A stretch of 64,000 nt of DNA, taken from NCBI RefSeq assembly GCF_002252635.1, contig NZ_NQKX01000006.1, positions 1-64,000 on the forward strand, read 5' to 3'. The notes beneath the pieces were generated by a model. That model worked only from the letters and a program-made list of their open reading frames with translations. It ran no database searches and was not told the DNA's origin. Origin of the DNA: Synechococcus sp. MW101C3. Lineage in GTDB: Bacteria; Cyanobacteriota; Cyanobacteriia; PCC-6307; Cyanobiaceae. The position numbers and the translations under genes are program-made. This document shows, piece after piece, positions 1-6,459 of the stretch (the stretch's first letter is position 1; every line of letters begins with the position of its first letter).

Positions 1-31
1 TGATGATGAATCGAGAGAAGCAAAACACTGA

Positions 32-58
32 AAGCCACCCGAAAGGGTGGCTTTTTTG
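32..58 (+). terminator. Rho-independent terminator of a gene left of the window
   Basis: A 9-bp perfect stem (AAGCCACCC / GGGTGGCTT) closes on a GAAA tetraloop and runs into a T tract on the plus strand. It should end a plus-strand gene lying before position 1. A short open frame crosses the hairpin and is not treated as a gene. Positions 59-246 hold nothing else that I recognise. Confidence 0.85.
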
Positions 59-246
59 TTGGTTGCGTGTTGGCTGGAGGATGGATTGCTGGTGGGGGAG
101 ATTCAAGACACATGCTGGGCATCATTTGTTCATGGGTTTCGCCTCTTCGCTCCCAGCAAGTGCTGCTGCAACAGGACTCTGTGAGGCGTGATCCAGCTGC
201 CCATGCCAAGAACTGCGCTGTGCAGCCGCTGGTGTGTGCTTAAAGT

Positions 247-1239
247 ATGCAGGCTGGCCGTGTTGATACTGTGCCGATCAGGCTTCCGCTGGCAGCAAAG
301 AGGCTCGCTCTGACTGGTTGGAGGGCCTATCGCCTCTGGGATCATTGCGACTGTATTGACCTCAGTGCGGCCTTTGCGTATCACACACTTCAATCCATAT
401 TCCCAGTGTTGCTGATCGTGCTCTCTACTGCGAGTGGCATTCTCGGCAGAGAGGATGGGCTTACTGAACAGATTATCAGTTGGTCTGCCCAGTTTTTCCC
501 CGAGGCTTCTTTGCCACTGATTCGCACCACTCTGCTCAAGTTGCAATCTGCCAGGGCCAGTGCTGGTTGGTTTGGGTTGGGGATGTTGTTGCTCACCTCC
601 AGCAACGCCTATCTCACACTGCAGCGTGGGGCTGATCGTCTCTGGGGCGATGACTCGGCCATCCCTTCCGTTGCCTCTCCCATTCAGCAACAGCAGCCCT
701 GGTTCGCTGTGCGCCGCTTTGTATTGCAACGCCTCAAGGCGTTTGGGTTCGTGGGTTCAGTCGGTCTCCTGTTGGTGATTGATCAGCTCACCACTAACCT
801 CCGATCAATGGGCACGCAGACGTGGCGTTCCATGTTTGATTCACACTTTTCCTGGTTGATCCAGGTCTTCCTTCCTGACCCGACCGTGTTGAATCTGGTG
901 GGGTCGCTGCTCATCTCCGTGTTGGTGGCACTTCTTCTTTTGCGCGTGTTGCCTTCAGGGGTGACGCCTTGGCGTCCCCTGCTGCCTGCTGCGTTGTTGA
1001 TCGGGGTGGTGCAGTTGGTGTTGAACCTAGCGGTGGGCCGCAGTCTCGTTTCCCTAGGGACCCGCTTTCAGGCCTATGGCGTGATCAGTGGTGTGCTCGT
1101 GCTGACTCTTTGGGTCTGGTTGCAGGGTCTGATTTTTTATTACGGCATCGCATGGAGCGTCGTTCTGGGCCGGCGGCGCAGTGGGGGCGATCCACACCTC
1201 GATTCGGCCGATCGTCTTGCGCCATTCGCGCGAGGATAA
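247..1239 (+). CDS. YihY/virulence factor BrkB family membrane protein
   Basis: A 330-residue inner-membrane protein of the BrkB/YihY family, whose function is not firmly established (older claims of RNase BN activity were withdrawn). The family pattern is visible: an N-terminal helix with AAFAYHTLQSIFPVLL where the family has 'AAL-YYTLLSLFPLLL', several later hydrophobic helices, and a C-terminal stretch ending LQGLIFYYGIAW before a charged tail. Length is normal for the family. It is the first of three overlapping genes: its TAA shares bases with the next ATG (TAATG), so translational coupling is likely. Confidence 0.85.
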   Translation: MQAGRVDTVPIRLPLAAKRLALTGWRAYRLWDHCDCIDLSAAFAYHTLQSIFPVLLIVLSTASGILGREDGLTEQIISWSAQFFPEASLPLIRTTLLKLQSARASAGWFGLGMLLLTSSNAYLTLQRGADRLWGDDSAIPSVASPIQQQQPWFAVRRFVLQRLKAFGFVGSVGLLLVIDQLTTNLRSMGTQTWRSMFDSHFSWLIQVFLPDPTVLNLVGSLLISVLVALLLLRVLPSGVTPWRPLLPAALLIGVVQLVLNLAVGRSLVSLGTRFQAYGVISGVLVLTLWVWLQGLIFYYGIAWSVVLGRRRSGGDPHLDSADRLAPFARG

Positions 1240-1496
1240 TGGGAGCTAGGAGTAAACGCGTGGCCCGACCAGGTCTCTCCCTCCGACCACTCCCCGCCAG
1301 CCTTTTGCTGCTTGCTGCCGGTGTGGGCTCCATCGTTCTGATTGGCCTTCTCAGCCTTGCCTTGGTGCCTGTGCTGCTGGGGGCTGGCCTCCTGCTTTGC
1401 TTTCTGGTGGGCGTTGTGCTTTTCAGTTGGGCTGGTATTGAGGGGCTTGCGGCTCTGGAGAGGTGGATCGAAAGCGACCCTCGCTTTCAACGCTGA
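1239..1496 (+). CDS. Small two-helix membrane protein, conserved type, unknown function
   Basis: An 85-residue protein with a basic N-terminus (about 12 residues) and two Leu/Val-rich segments at about residues 17-38 and 40-62, followed by a short amphipathic tail. The start chosen is the ATG at 1239, which overlaps the stop of the BrkB gene; an upstream extension would lie inside that gene. Its stop overlaps the start of the next gene, so it sits in the middle of a coupled three-gene operon. I do not recognise a named domain. A role in the same membrane process as its neighbours is only inference. Confidence 0.65.
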   Translation: MGARSKRVARPGLSLRPLPASLLLLAAGVGSIVLIGLLSLALVPVLLGAGLLLCFLVGVVLFSWAGIEGLAALERWIESDPRFQR

Positions 1497-1981
1497 TGGA
1501 GCGGCGGATTCCCTGGGTCTGGATTCTGTTGGGTGCTCTGCTGCTGCTGGCACCGGGACCTGCTGGACGGCTCATCCTTGATCTGTTGGGTGGACTCACC
1601 CTCATCATTGTGCTGCTGCCATTTTTGCTGGCCGGCGGTGGATGGGTGGCGTGGAGAATCATTAGCAGCCGCGTGCGCACTTGTCCCACCTGCGGACTCA
1701 CCACCCTGTCGGCGGTGAACTGCCCGGCCTGTGGATCCCGACTTGATCTAGATGGACCACAGGCTCGTGGCGTCGATCAGCAAACACAGGCACCAATGGA
1801 CGCCGGATTACGGCGAAATCCGCTTTCTGCCTCGTTGTTCAACCGCTCTCTTTTCATTCAGGTCGATGACGACCCTGGGAGGGACCAAGCGAGCCGCACG
1901 ACTGGTTCAGAACGCGAGGCAACCGATGTGACCATTGACGTTGCTGCCAGGCCGATCAGTGACAACGAACCGCCGGAATGA
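1496..1981 (+). CDS. Membrane-anchored zinc-ribbon protein
   Basis: The 161-residue protein starts at the ATG overlapping the previous TGA. Residues about 7-50 form two hydrophobic helices. A zinc ribbon follows, with cysteine pairs CPTCG and CPACG about 13 residues apart, the usual C4 spacing. The remaining C-terminal half is polar and looks disordered. The layout (membrane anchor plus cytoplasmic zinc ribbon) suggests a membrane-bound scaffold or regulatory protein, but no activity can be assigned. It is the last gene of the operon starting at 247. Confidence 0.7.
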   Translation: MERRIPWVWILLGALLLLAPGPAGRLILDLLGGLTLIIVLLPFLLAGGGWVAWRIISSRVRTCPTCGLTTLSAVNCPACGSRLDLDGPQARGVDQQTQAPMDAGLRRNPLSASLFNRSLFIQVDDDPGRDQASRTTGSEREATDVTIDVAARPISDNEPPE

Positions 1982-2397
1982 TCCAGCACCGATGACACTG
2001 TTTGTGTTGATCGTATCCAGAAGAGAATGAGGAGACCCCCGGGTGAGTACGGTCTCCCATCGCTAACGGCCGACACCACATGAGGGTTAGTGAGTCAGCG
2101 GGACCCCTGGCCGTAAACATACAGACTCTGCTTCGGGCATCTACACTTGATACCGTTCGCGCCGCCAAAGCATCCAACACTGTCGACATCGCCGATGTCC
2201 CCACTGATTGTCTCCGTGAACACCATTGAAGCTTGAACCCTGTTGTCAGCGGTTTTTTCAACCGCCGGCATCACTGTTCACCGACGCTCAAGCGGCTGAA
2301 CTGGTGACTCGCCTCTATGCGGCTGCTGAAAGATCAACCGAGCTGCGGGAGATTGGCCCAACGGAACCGAGCAGAGGCGCGGCCAGCAGGAACGGAC
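1982..2397. other. Intergenic region, no recognised gene
   Basis: About 415 bases without a convincing coding frame on either strand. It separates the zinc-ribbon gene from the transposase remnant and probably includes decayed flanking sequence of the inserted element. No terminator with a T tract was seen. Confidence 0.5.
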
Positions 2398-2640
2398 CGG
2401 TCCTCTCTTCTCCTACGTCCCCAACCAAGGACCGAATCCCCAAGCGCCACGCCATGCGGCAGGCACAGGAGTTGGACCACTAGGTGCTCGACCGGCTGAC
2501 TCCAAGCTTTTTCAGGCTGTACCCCGAGGGTGCCTGGCCCCCAATCCCTCCTGAGCAGTTGCTGATGGCCCTGTTGCTGCAGGGGATCTACGGCAATCGC
2601 ACGGAGCGGATGCTCACAGATGCGCACAGGAATCGCCCGA
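2398..2640 (+). pseudogene. IS5/IS1182-type transposase, N-terminal fragment (broken)
   Basis: Translated pieces match the N-terminal DUF772 region of IS5-family transposases: LFSYVP in one frame, then DRIPKRHAMRQ, an in-frame TAG at 2481-2483, VLDRL, IPPEQLLMALLLQGIYG and RTERML. In intact elements this continues into a YNLLFRWFVGL-like segment, which is absent here. The fragment therefore carries a frameshift near 2410, a nonsense codon and a 3' truncation; the catalytic DDE part is missing. No terminal inverted repeats could be paired. It lies between the zinc-ribbon gene and the 3' end of the DUF2834 gene, in an otherwise gene-free gap. Confidence 0.75.
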
Positions 2641-2735
2641 TTGGCCGATCGACCTCCCCACATGGCGCCGACAAACGCCGCCGGTGGTGGTGCAAGCGCT
2701 ACAGCAATCGGTTGAGCGGCAATTTCAGCGGGCTC

Positions 2736-3152
2736 CTATCCGCTGGCTGCGTTGGTATGGTCCAGCTCCTGCAACCGCCGTTCGCGAAGGAACAGGAACA
2801 AAGGAGCACCGCAGGCGAAGGCCAGCGTCACACAGCAGAGGAGGCAGATCGCGATGCCCTTCACCTGCAGCCTACGGGCTTCTACCACCATCCAGATGGT
2901 TATGGCTGTAGCGCCAATGAAAAGATCACGCGAAAGAGACTGCGCCGCTGGATTGGCATTCGCCAGGCGGAGGAACAGACCCAGATCAAAGGCGCTGTTG
3001 CTGAGCTGGATGAACTCCAGATTGGCCAGCCAAGGCAGGACGGCTCCCGCCACCGCCAACGCCAGATAGATCCACTGAAGTCGATGCGAACTGGCGGGCG
3101 CCCCTGTGATCGGAAGGAAAGTGGGCCGTTCTGACCGTTCCGGGATTGTCAT
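2736..3152 (-). CDS. DUF2834 family membrane protein
   Basis: A 138-residue protein with three hydrophobic segments, roughly at residues 27-45, 68-90 and 98-122. The Asn/Asp-rich connection between the first and second (FDLGLFLRLANANPAAQSLS) followed by DLFIGATAITIWMVVEARR is characteristic of DUF2834, a small cyanobacterial and proteobacterial membrane family without known function. The ATG overlaps the xseB stop by 4 bases (ATGA), so it is probably the last gene of an xseA-xseB operon. Linkage to exonuclease VII is positional only. Confidence 0.75.
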   Translation of the reverse strand: MTIPERSERPTFLPITGAPASSHRLQWIYLALAVAGAVLPWLANLEFIQLSNSAFDLGLFLRLANANPAAQSLSRDLFIGATAITIWMVVEARRLQVKGIAICLLCCVTLAFACGAPLFLFLRERRLQELDHTNAASG

Positions 3153-3463
3153 GGCTGCGTCTCGATGAATGGGGCGGCAGTGGCTTGATCACTTGCGTTG
3201 ACCTCAAGCTGCAAGACCTCTTGCTCCACCTGCTGCAGTACGGCTTCGCAACGGTGGCCGTAGGCCAGTGCCCGCTGATAGAGCTCCGCCATTCTTTCCA
3301 CCTCAAGATCCTCCGACTGGAGCTGGGCCAGGGCCAGCTCCAGTGCCGTGAGGGCTTGGCTGTATGTGAGTTCGCCGATCTCCGCAGCCCAGTCGGGCGG
3401 AACGCCGGCAAGGGGGCCTGCTGCGCGGGCTTTGGGCTGTGGCTTGCTTTTGCGTAGGGTCAT
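3149..3463 (-). CDS. xseB: Exodeoxyribonuclease VII small subunit
   Basis: XseB binds the large subunit XseA to form exonuclease VII, which degrades single-stranded DNA into oligonucleotides in both directions. The 104-residue protein has a disordered, basic N-terminus and then the family helical hairpin: LTYSQALTALELALAQLQSEDLEVERMAELYQ-type sequence in which short 'LE..I..LE....LEE....YE.G' spacing is recognisable. The ATG overlaps the xseA stop by 4 bases, as usual for this pair, which supports both the call and the start. The downstream DUF2834 gene is again coupled by a 4-base overlap. Confidence 0.9.
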   Translation of the reverse strand: MTLRKSKPQPKARAAGPLAGVPPDWAAEIGELTYSQALTALELALAQLQSEDLEVERMAELYQRALAYGHRCEAVLQQVEQEVLQLEVNASDQATAAPFIETQP

Positions 3464-4659
3464 GAAGGGGGCAAGCTGACGAAAGACTCCACCATGGCTT
3501 CGCCGATGGGGCTGGTGTCGGTGACCTGAACGTCCGCTAGCCCATCAGTCCATTCCAGCTGAAGGTGCTGGCCGATGCCCACCTGTCTGAGTGAACGCAC
3601 CAGCTGACCGTTCTCGCCACGGGCCAGACAGAAGCCCCGACGCAGCAGGCGTTGAGGCGAAAGGGCTTCGCGCAGATTCTCCAATTGCTGAAGCCGCTGG
3701 CGACGGTCCTGCAGGACCCGGGCGGGATGGCAGCGGTCGCGCTGGGCCGCTAGGGCGAGCAGGTTCTGGCGGTGGCTCTGCAGGCGCCAGCGCAATTCGC
3801 CGCCCAGCTGGGACCTGAGCGAGCGCAGGCGCTGGAGGGCACTGGCGCGGTCCGGCAACAGGGCCACCAGCGCAGCGGTGGGTGTGGCGGCCCGATAGTC
3901 CGCCACCAGGTCAGCGATGGTGGTGTCGCTTTCATGGCCGAGCCCGGTGATGACGGGGAGCGGGCACGTTGCCAGAGCCTGGGCCAGTCGTTCACCATCG
4001 AAGACGGAGAGATCTTCACGGCTCCCCCCACCACGGGCCAGCACCAGCGCCTCAAGGCCGAGGGCGCCGGCGTGCCGGCCCGCAGCGGCAATGGCACGAC
4101 AGATCTCGTCCTCCACGCCCCCCTGCACAGGGATCGGCAGGATCACGATCCGGGTGGCCGGCCATCGTTCCCGCGCGGTGCGAAGCATGTCCGCGAGCGC
4201 TGCGCTCGGCACGCTGGTGAGTAAGGCAATCGCCTCGGGGAGAGCGGGGAGGGGACGTTTGCGGGCGGCACTGAAGATCCCGGACGGTTCCAGCAGGTCG
4301 CGGACCCGCTCAAAACGACGCAGCACACTGCTGAGGCTTGGCCGAACGTCGAGAACCTGTACACAGAGAGTGGCCCGCGCCGGCCAGAAATTCAGCTTCC
4401 CCACCACCGTGACGCCGTCCCCATCGCCGGGGCGAAAGCTGAGACGCGGCAACTGGGAAGCCCACACCACACCGGCAATGGAGGCCTCTTCGTCCATCAG
4501 CGTGAGCCAGAGGTGACCCTTCTTGAGCTGAGGCCGGGACACCGTGGCTTCGATCAGGAAGCGTGGCGCGAAGCCCCGCTCGATCAAAGTGCCGATCGCC
4601 ACGTTGAGTTCGGCGACGCTGAAGCGGGGGAGAACACCGGTGGCGGAGTCAGCGTTCAA
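3460..4659 (-). CDS. xseA: Exodeoxyribonuclease VII large subunit
   Basis: XseA is the catalytic subunit of exonuclease VII (ssDNA degradation, mismatch repair and processing of damaged ends). The 399-residue protein has an N-terminal OB-fold region (about residues 10-105, including LWLTLMDEEASIAGVVW) and a catalytic domain with ALLTSVPSAALADML, LARGGGSREDLSVFDGERLAQ and ITGLGHESDTTIADLVADYRAATPTAA, all signatures of the family. The start is a TTG at 4659; it overlaps the preceding small gene by 11 bases. The length is slightly below that of the E. coli protein, mostly through a shorter coiled coil. Confidence 0.92.
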   Translation of the reverse strand: MNADSATGVLPRFSVAELNVAIGTLIERGFAPRFLIEATVSRPQLKKGHLWLTLMDEEASIAGVVWASQLPRLSFRPGDGDGVTVVGKLNFWPARATLCVQVLDVRPSLSSVLRRFERVRDLLEPSGIFSAARKRPLPALPEAIALLTSVPSAALADMLRTARERWPATRIVILPIPVQGGVEDEICRAIAAAGRHAGALGLEALVLARGGGSREDLSVFDGERLAQALATCPLPVITGLGHESDTTIADLVADYRAATPTAALVALLPDRASALQRLRSLRSQLGGELRWRLQSHRQNLLALAAQRDRCHPARVLQDRRQRLQQLENLREALSPQRLLRRGFCLARGENGQLVRSLRQVGIGQHLQLEWTDGLADVQVTDTSPIGEAMVESFVSLPPS

Positions 4660-4930
4660 GACGGCCGTAGCAGAAACCCCAGTAGAGACTCACGGCGGCG
4701 GCCACCAGGAAAATGGATCGGCCGCTGGGGTGATCAAAACGGACCAATCCCGCGGCGCACACCACGAGGGCTGTGCTCAACAGGCGAGATCCATCGCGTC
4801 GGTTCTTGACGTAGAACGGAGCCAAGCGAGCAACGTCGGCACGGAAGGCCCAGTCTTGCCGATCAGCAGTCGTCGTGGTGGACCAGTGGACAGGCCCACT
4901 GTGAAACGTCAAAGGAATAGGCCCCACCAC
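4649..4930 (-). CDS. Small membrane protein of unknown function
   Basis: A 93-residue reading frame with a GTG start, overlapping xseA by 11 bases. The C-terminal 50 residues contain two hydrophobic segments (LLSTALVVCAAGLV and SIFLVAAAVSLYWGF) separated by a short basic loop. The N-terminal 40 residues (polar, with a TTTT run) look less protein-like, so translation may begin further in. I recognise no domain. The tight overlap with xseA on the same strand supports its being a gene. Confidence 0.5.
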   Translation of the reverse strand: MVGPIPLTFHSGPVHWSTTTTADRQDWAFRADVARLAPFYVKNRRDGSRLLSTALVVCAAGLVRFDHPSGRSIFLVAAAVSLYWGFCYGRLER

Positions 4931-4974
4931 TCCTGAAGAAGCGGCGAGGCCAATGGGACGCTGCAGGCAGGAAA

Positions 4975-5121
4975 TCAGCCCAGGCCGATCTGGGAGAGAA
5001 TTCCCTGGCCGGTCAGCACTTCGGTGGTCAGGCCGATCACGAAGCCCAGCATGGCCAGGCGGCCATTCCAGGTTTCCGCGAAGTTGACGAAGCCGAAGCG
5101 GGGGGAGGTGGAGTCAGCCAT
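4975..5121 (-). CDS. hli: High-light-inducible protein (one-helix chlorophyll-binding protein)
   Basis: HLIPs are single-helix thylakoid proteins that bind chlorophyll and carotenoid and protect the photosystems and the chlorophyll biosynthesis machinery under excess light. This 48-residue protein shows the chlorophyll a/b-binding motif ETWNGRLAMLGF (Glu, Asn and Arg as pigment and ion-pair residues), then VIGLTTEVLTGQGILSQIGLG at the C-terminus, which is typical of picocyanobacterial HLIPs. The start is the ATG at 5121; the length fits the short HLIP class. It lies alone downstream of a decayed repeat tract whose open frame overlaps the first codons. Confidence 0.92.
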   Translation of the reverse strand: MADSTSPRFGFVNFAETWNGRLAMLGFVIGLTTEVLTGQGILSQIGLG

Positions 5122-5617
5122 GACGCAAGCTCAATGACAGATCAAATCGTAACGAAAGATGGGGATGGCTTGACAGTTGCTGGTCTGTCGTTGGGAGGTT
5201 CGGGAATCCGTTCTGGTGATGCTTGCTCCACCGTGTTTCCGAGGGTTCTACCAACTGCCAACGACCAACCGGCAAACAGCCAGCAGTTATTGAGCCAGCA
5301 GACAGCCACAGACAACTGCGGCAGAGGCCGCCGACCAGCACTTCGCGAGCCAACCCGCCGCAGTTCAGCCCTCCGCAACCCAGCGCTCGGCAATCCACCC
5401 CTTTGCGATCGTTCACTCCGCACGCTTCAGCGATCAACGCTCCACCCGTCAACGCCCCACCGATCAACATCCCATCGTTTACCCCGCCATCGATAACCAC
5501 CCCTTCAAACAGCACGCCGGCGGCCAACACTTCGGTGAACATCTCACCAACGACCACCGCGCCATTGGCCATCCCGCCGCTGATGTCCGCGCCATCAGTC
5601 GCTGCGCGACCGACCAT
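5114..5617 (-). pseudogene. Decayed pentapeptide-repeat-like gene with 15-bp periodicity
   Basis: On the minus strand, from the ATG at 5617, about eleven consecutive 15-bp units read as five-residue units beginning with Gly: GADIS, GGMAN, GAVVV, GEMFT, EVLAA, GVLFE, GVVID, GGVND, GMLIG, GALTG, GALIA. This resembles the A(D/N)LXX pentapeptide-repeat fold, although Asp/Asn is mostly replaced. The pattern breaks near 5400 and reappears in another frame as AGLRR, AELRR, suggesting a frameshift. The last 50 residues look non-coding. The frame overlaps hli by 8 bases and faces the HAD gene. On the plus strand the same DNA reads as a Pro-rich sequence, probably meaningless. It could instead be a functioning divergent repeat protein. 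Confidence 0.4.
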
Positions 5618-5635
5618 CCGGCCACGGCCCAGCTG

Positions 5636-6394
5636 GTGGCTCGACTGCCGCGGGAGCCGCAGCTCGTGCTCGTCACCGATCTCGACGGCACGCTGCTGGA
5701 GGGCAGTCCGGCGGCCAAAGGCGCCTTCTACGCCTGGCTGGAGCAGCGCCGCGACCGGGTGCTGCACGTCTTCAGCACCGGCAGGGATCTGGCCTCCGTG
5801 GGTCGCTTGCTGCTCCAGGAGACCATCCAGCGGCCACCAGCTCCCCATCTGGTGATCAGTGACGTGGGCGCCACCGTGGCTTGTGGCACCAGCCTGGCGC
5901 TACTGCCGGGTCTGGTGGATCCGATCGATCGCCGCTGGCAGGGCTGCGCGGAACGGCTGGCCCCTCTGCTGCGGAACCAGCCCGGGCTCAGCCCCCAGCC
6001 GGTGAGCGCCCACCGCCGCCTCGCCTACGACGTGGATCTTGGCAAGCTCGACCCGGGCCTGCCGTCCCGCCTGAGCGACTTGGGGGTGGATTGCCTCATC
6101 TCCGCCGACCGCTACCTGGATGTGCTGCCGGCGGGAGTCAACAAGGGCTCGACACTGCAGGCACTGGTGGAGTGGCTGGAGCTGGATCCGAACACAGTGA
6201 TCACCGCCGGCGACAGCCTCAACGATCTGGCCATGTTCGAGACCGGCCTCAAGGGCGTGATGGTGGGCAATGCAGAACCCGCCCTGCGCCAGGAGCTGCC
6301 CCGGCTGCAGCGCACCTATGCGGCGCGCGCTCCTGGCTGTGAGGGTATAGCGGAGGGGTTGAGGCATTTCGGCTTTGCCCACCTGTTCGACTGA
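5636..6394 (+). CDS. HAD-IIB phosphatase, sucrose-phosphate-phosphatase-like
   Basis: A 252-residue soluble hydrolase with all four HAD motifs: DLDGTLL (nucleophile and acid Asp) near residue 15, STGRD (motif II) near 47, the conserved Lys in GVNKGSTL, and GDSLNDLAMF (motif IV) near 190. The cap is of the C2B type, as in sucrose-phosphate phosphatase and glucosylglycerate/mannosylglycerate-phosphate phosphatases, so a sugar-phosphate substrate, perhaps in compatible-solute synthesis, is likely but not proven. The start is a GTG at 5636; no ATG lies upstream before the repeat tract. No cognate synthase is adjacent. Confidence 0.78.
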   Translation: MARLPREPQLVLVTDLDGTLLEGSPAAKGAFYAWLEQRRDRVLHVFSTGRDLASVGRLLLQETIQRPPAPHLVISDVGATVACGTSLALLPGLVDPIDRRWQGCAERLAPLLRNQPGLSPQPVSAHRRLAYDVDLGKLDPGLPSRLSDLGVDCLISADRYLDVLPAGVNKGSTLQALVEWLELDPNTVITAGDSLNDLAMFETGLKGVMVGNAEPALRQELPRLQRTYAARAPGCEGIAEGLRHFGFAHLFD

Positions 6395-6459
6395 CACTTC
6401 GGGCCAGCCCTTCGACGTCGGCTCGTCGCTGCCACATCTTCGCCGCCGTCATGTTGCGG

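Noticed and set aside
3-191. Short plus-strand frame at the window start
   Set aside because: It runs across a strong terminator hairpin and has a Trp/Cys-rich, non-protein-like sequence.
2246-2267. GCGGTT/AACCGC inverted repeat as a terminator
   Set aside because: The T run lies in the loop, not after the stem, and no gene ends just before it.
5223-5655. Plus-strand Pro/Thr-rich frame as a secreted protein
   Set aside because: No signal peptide; the periodicity is better explained by minus-strand Gly-led pentapeptide units.
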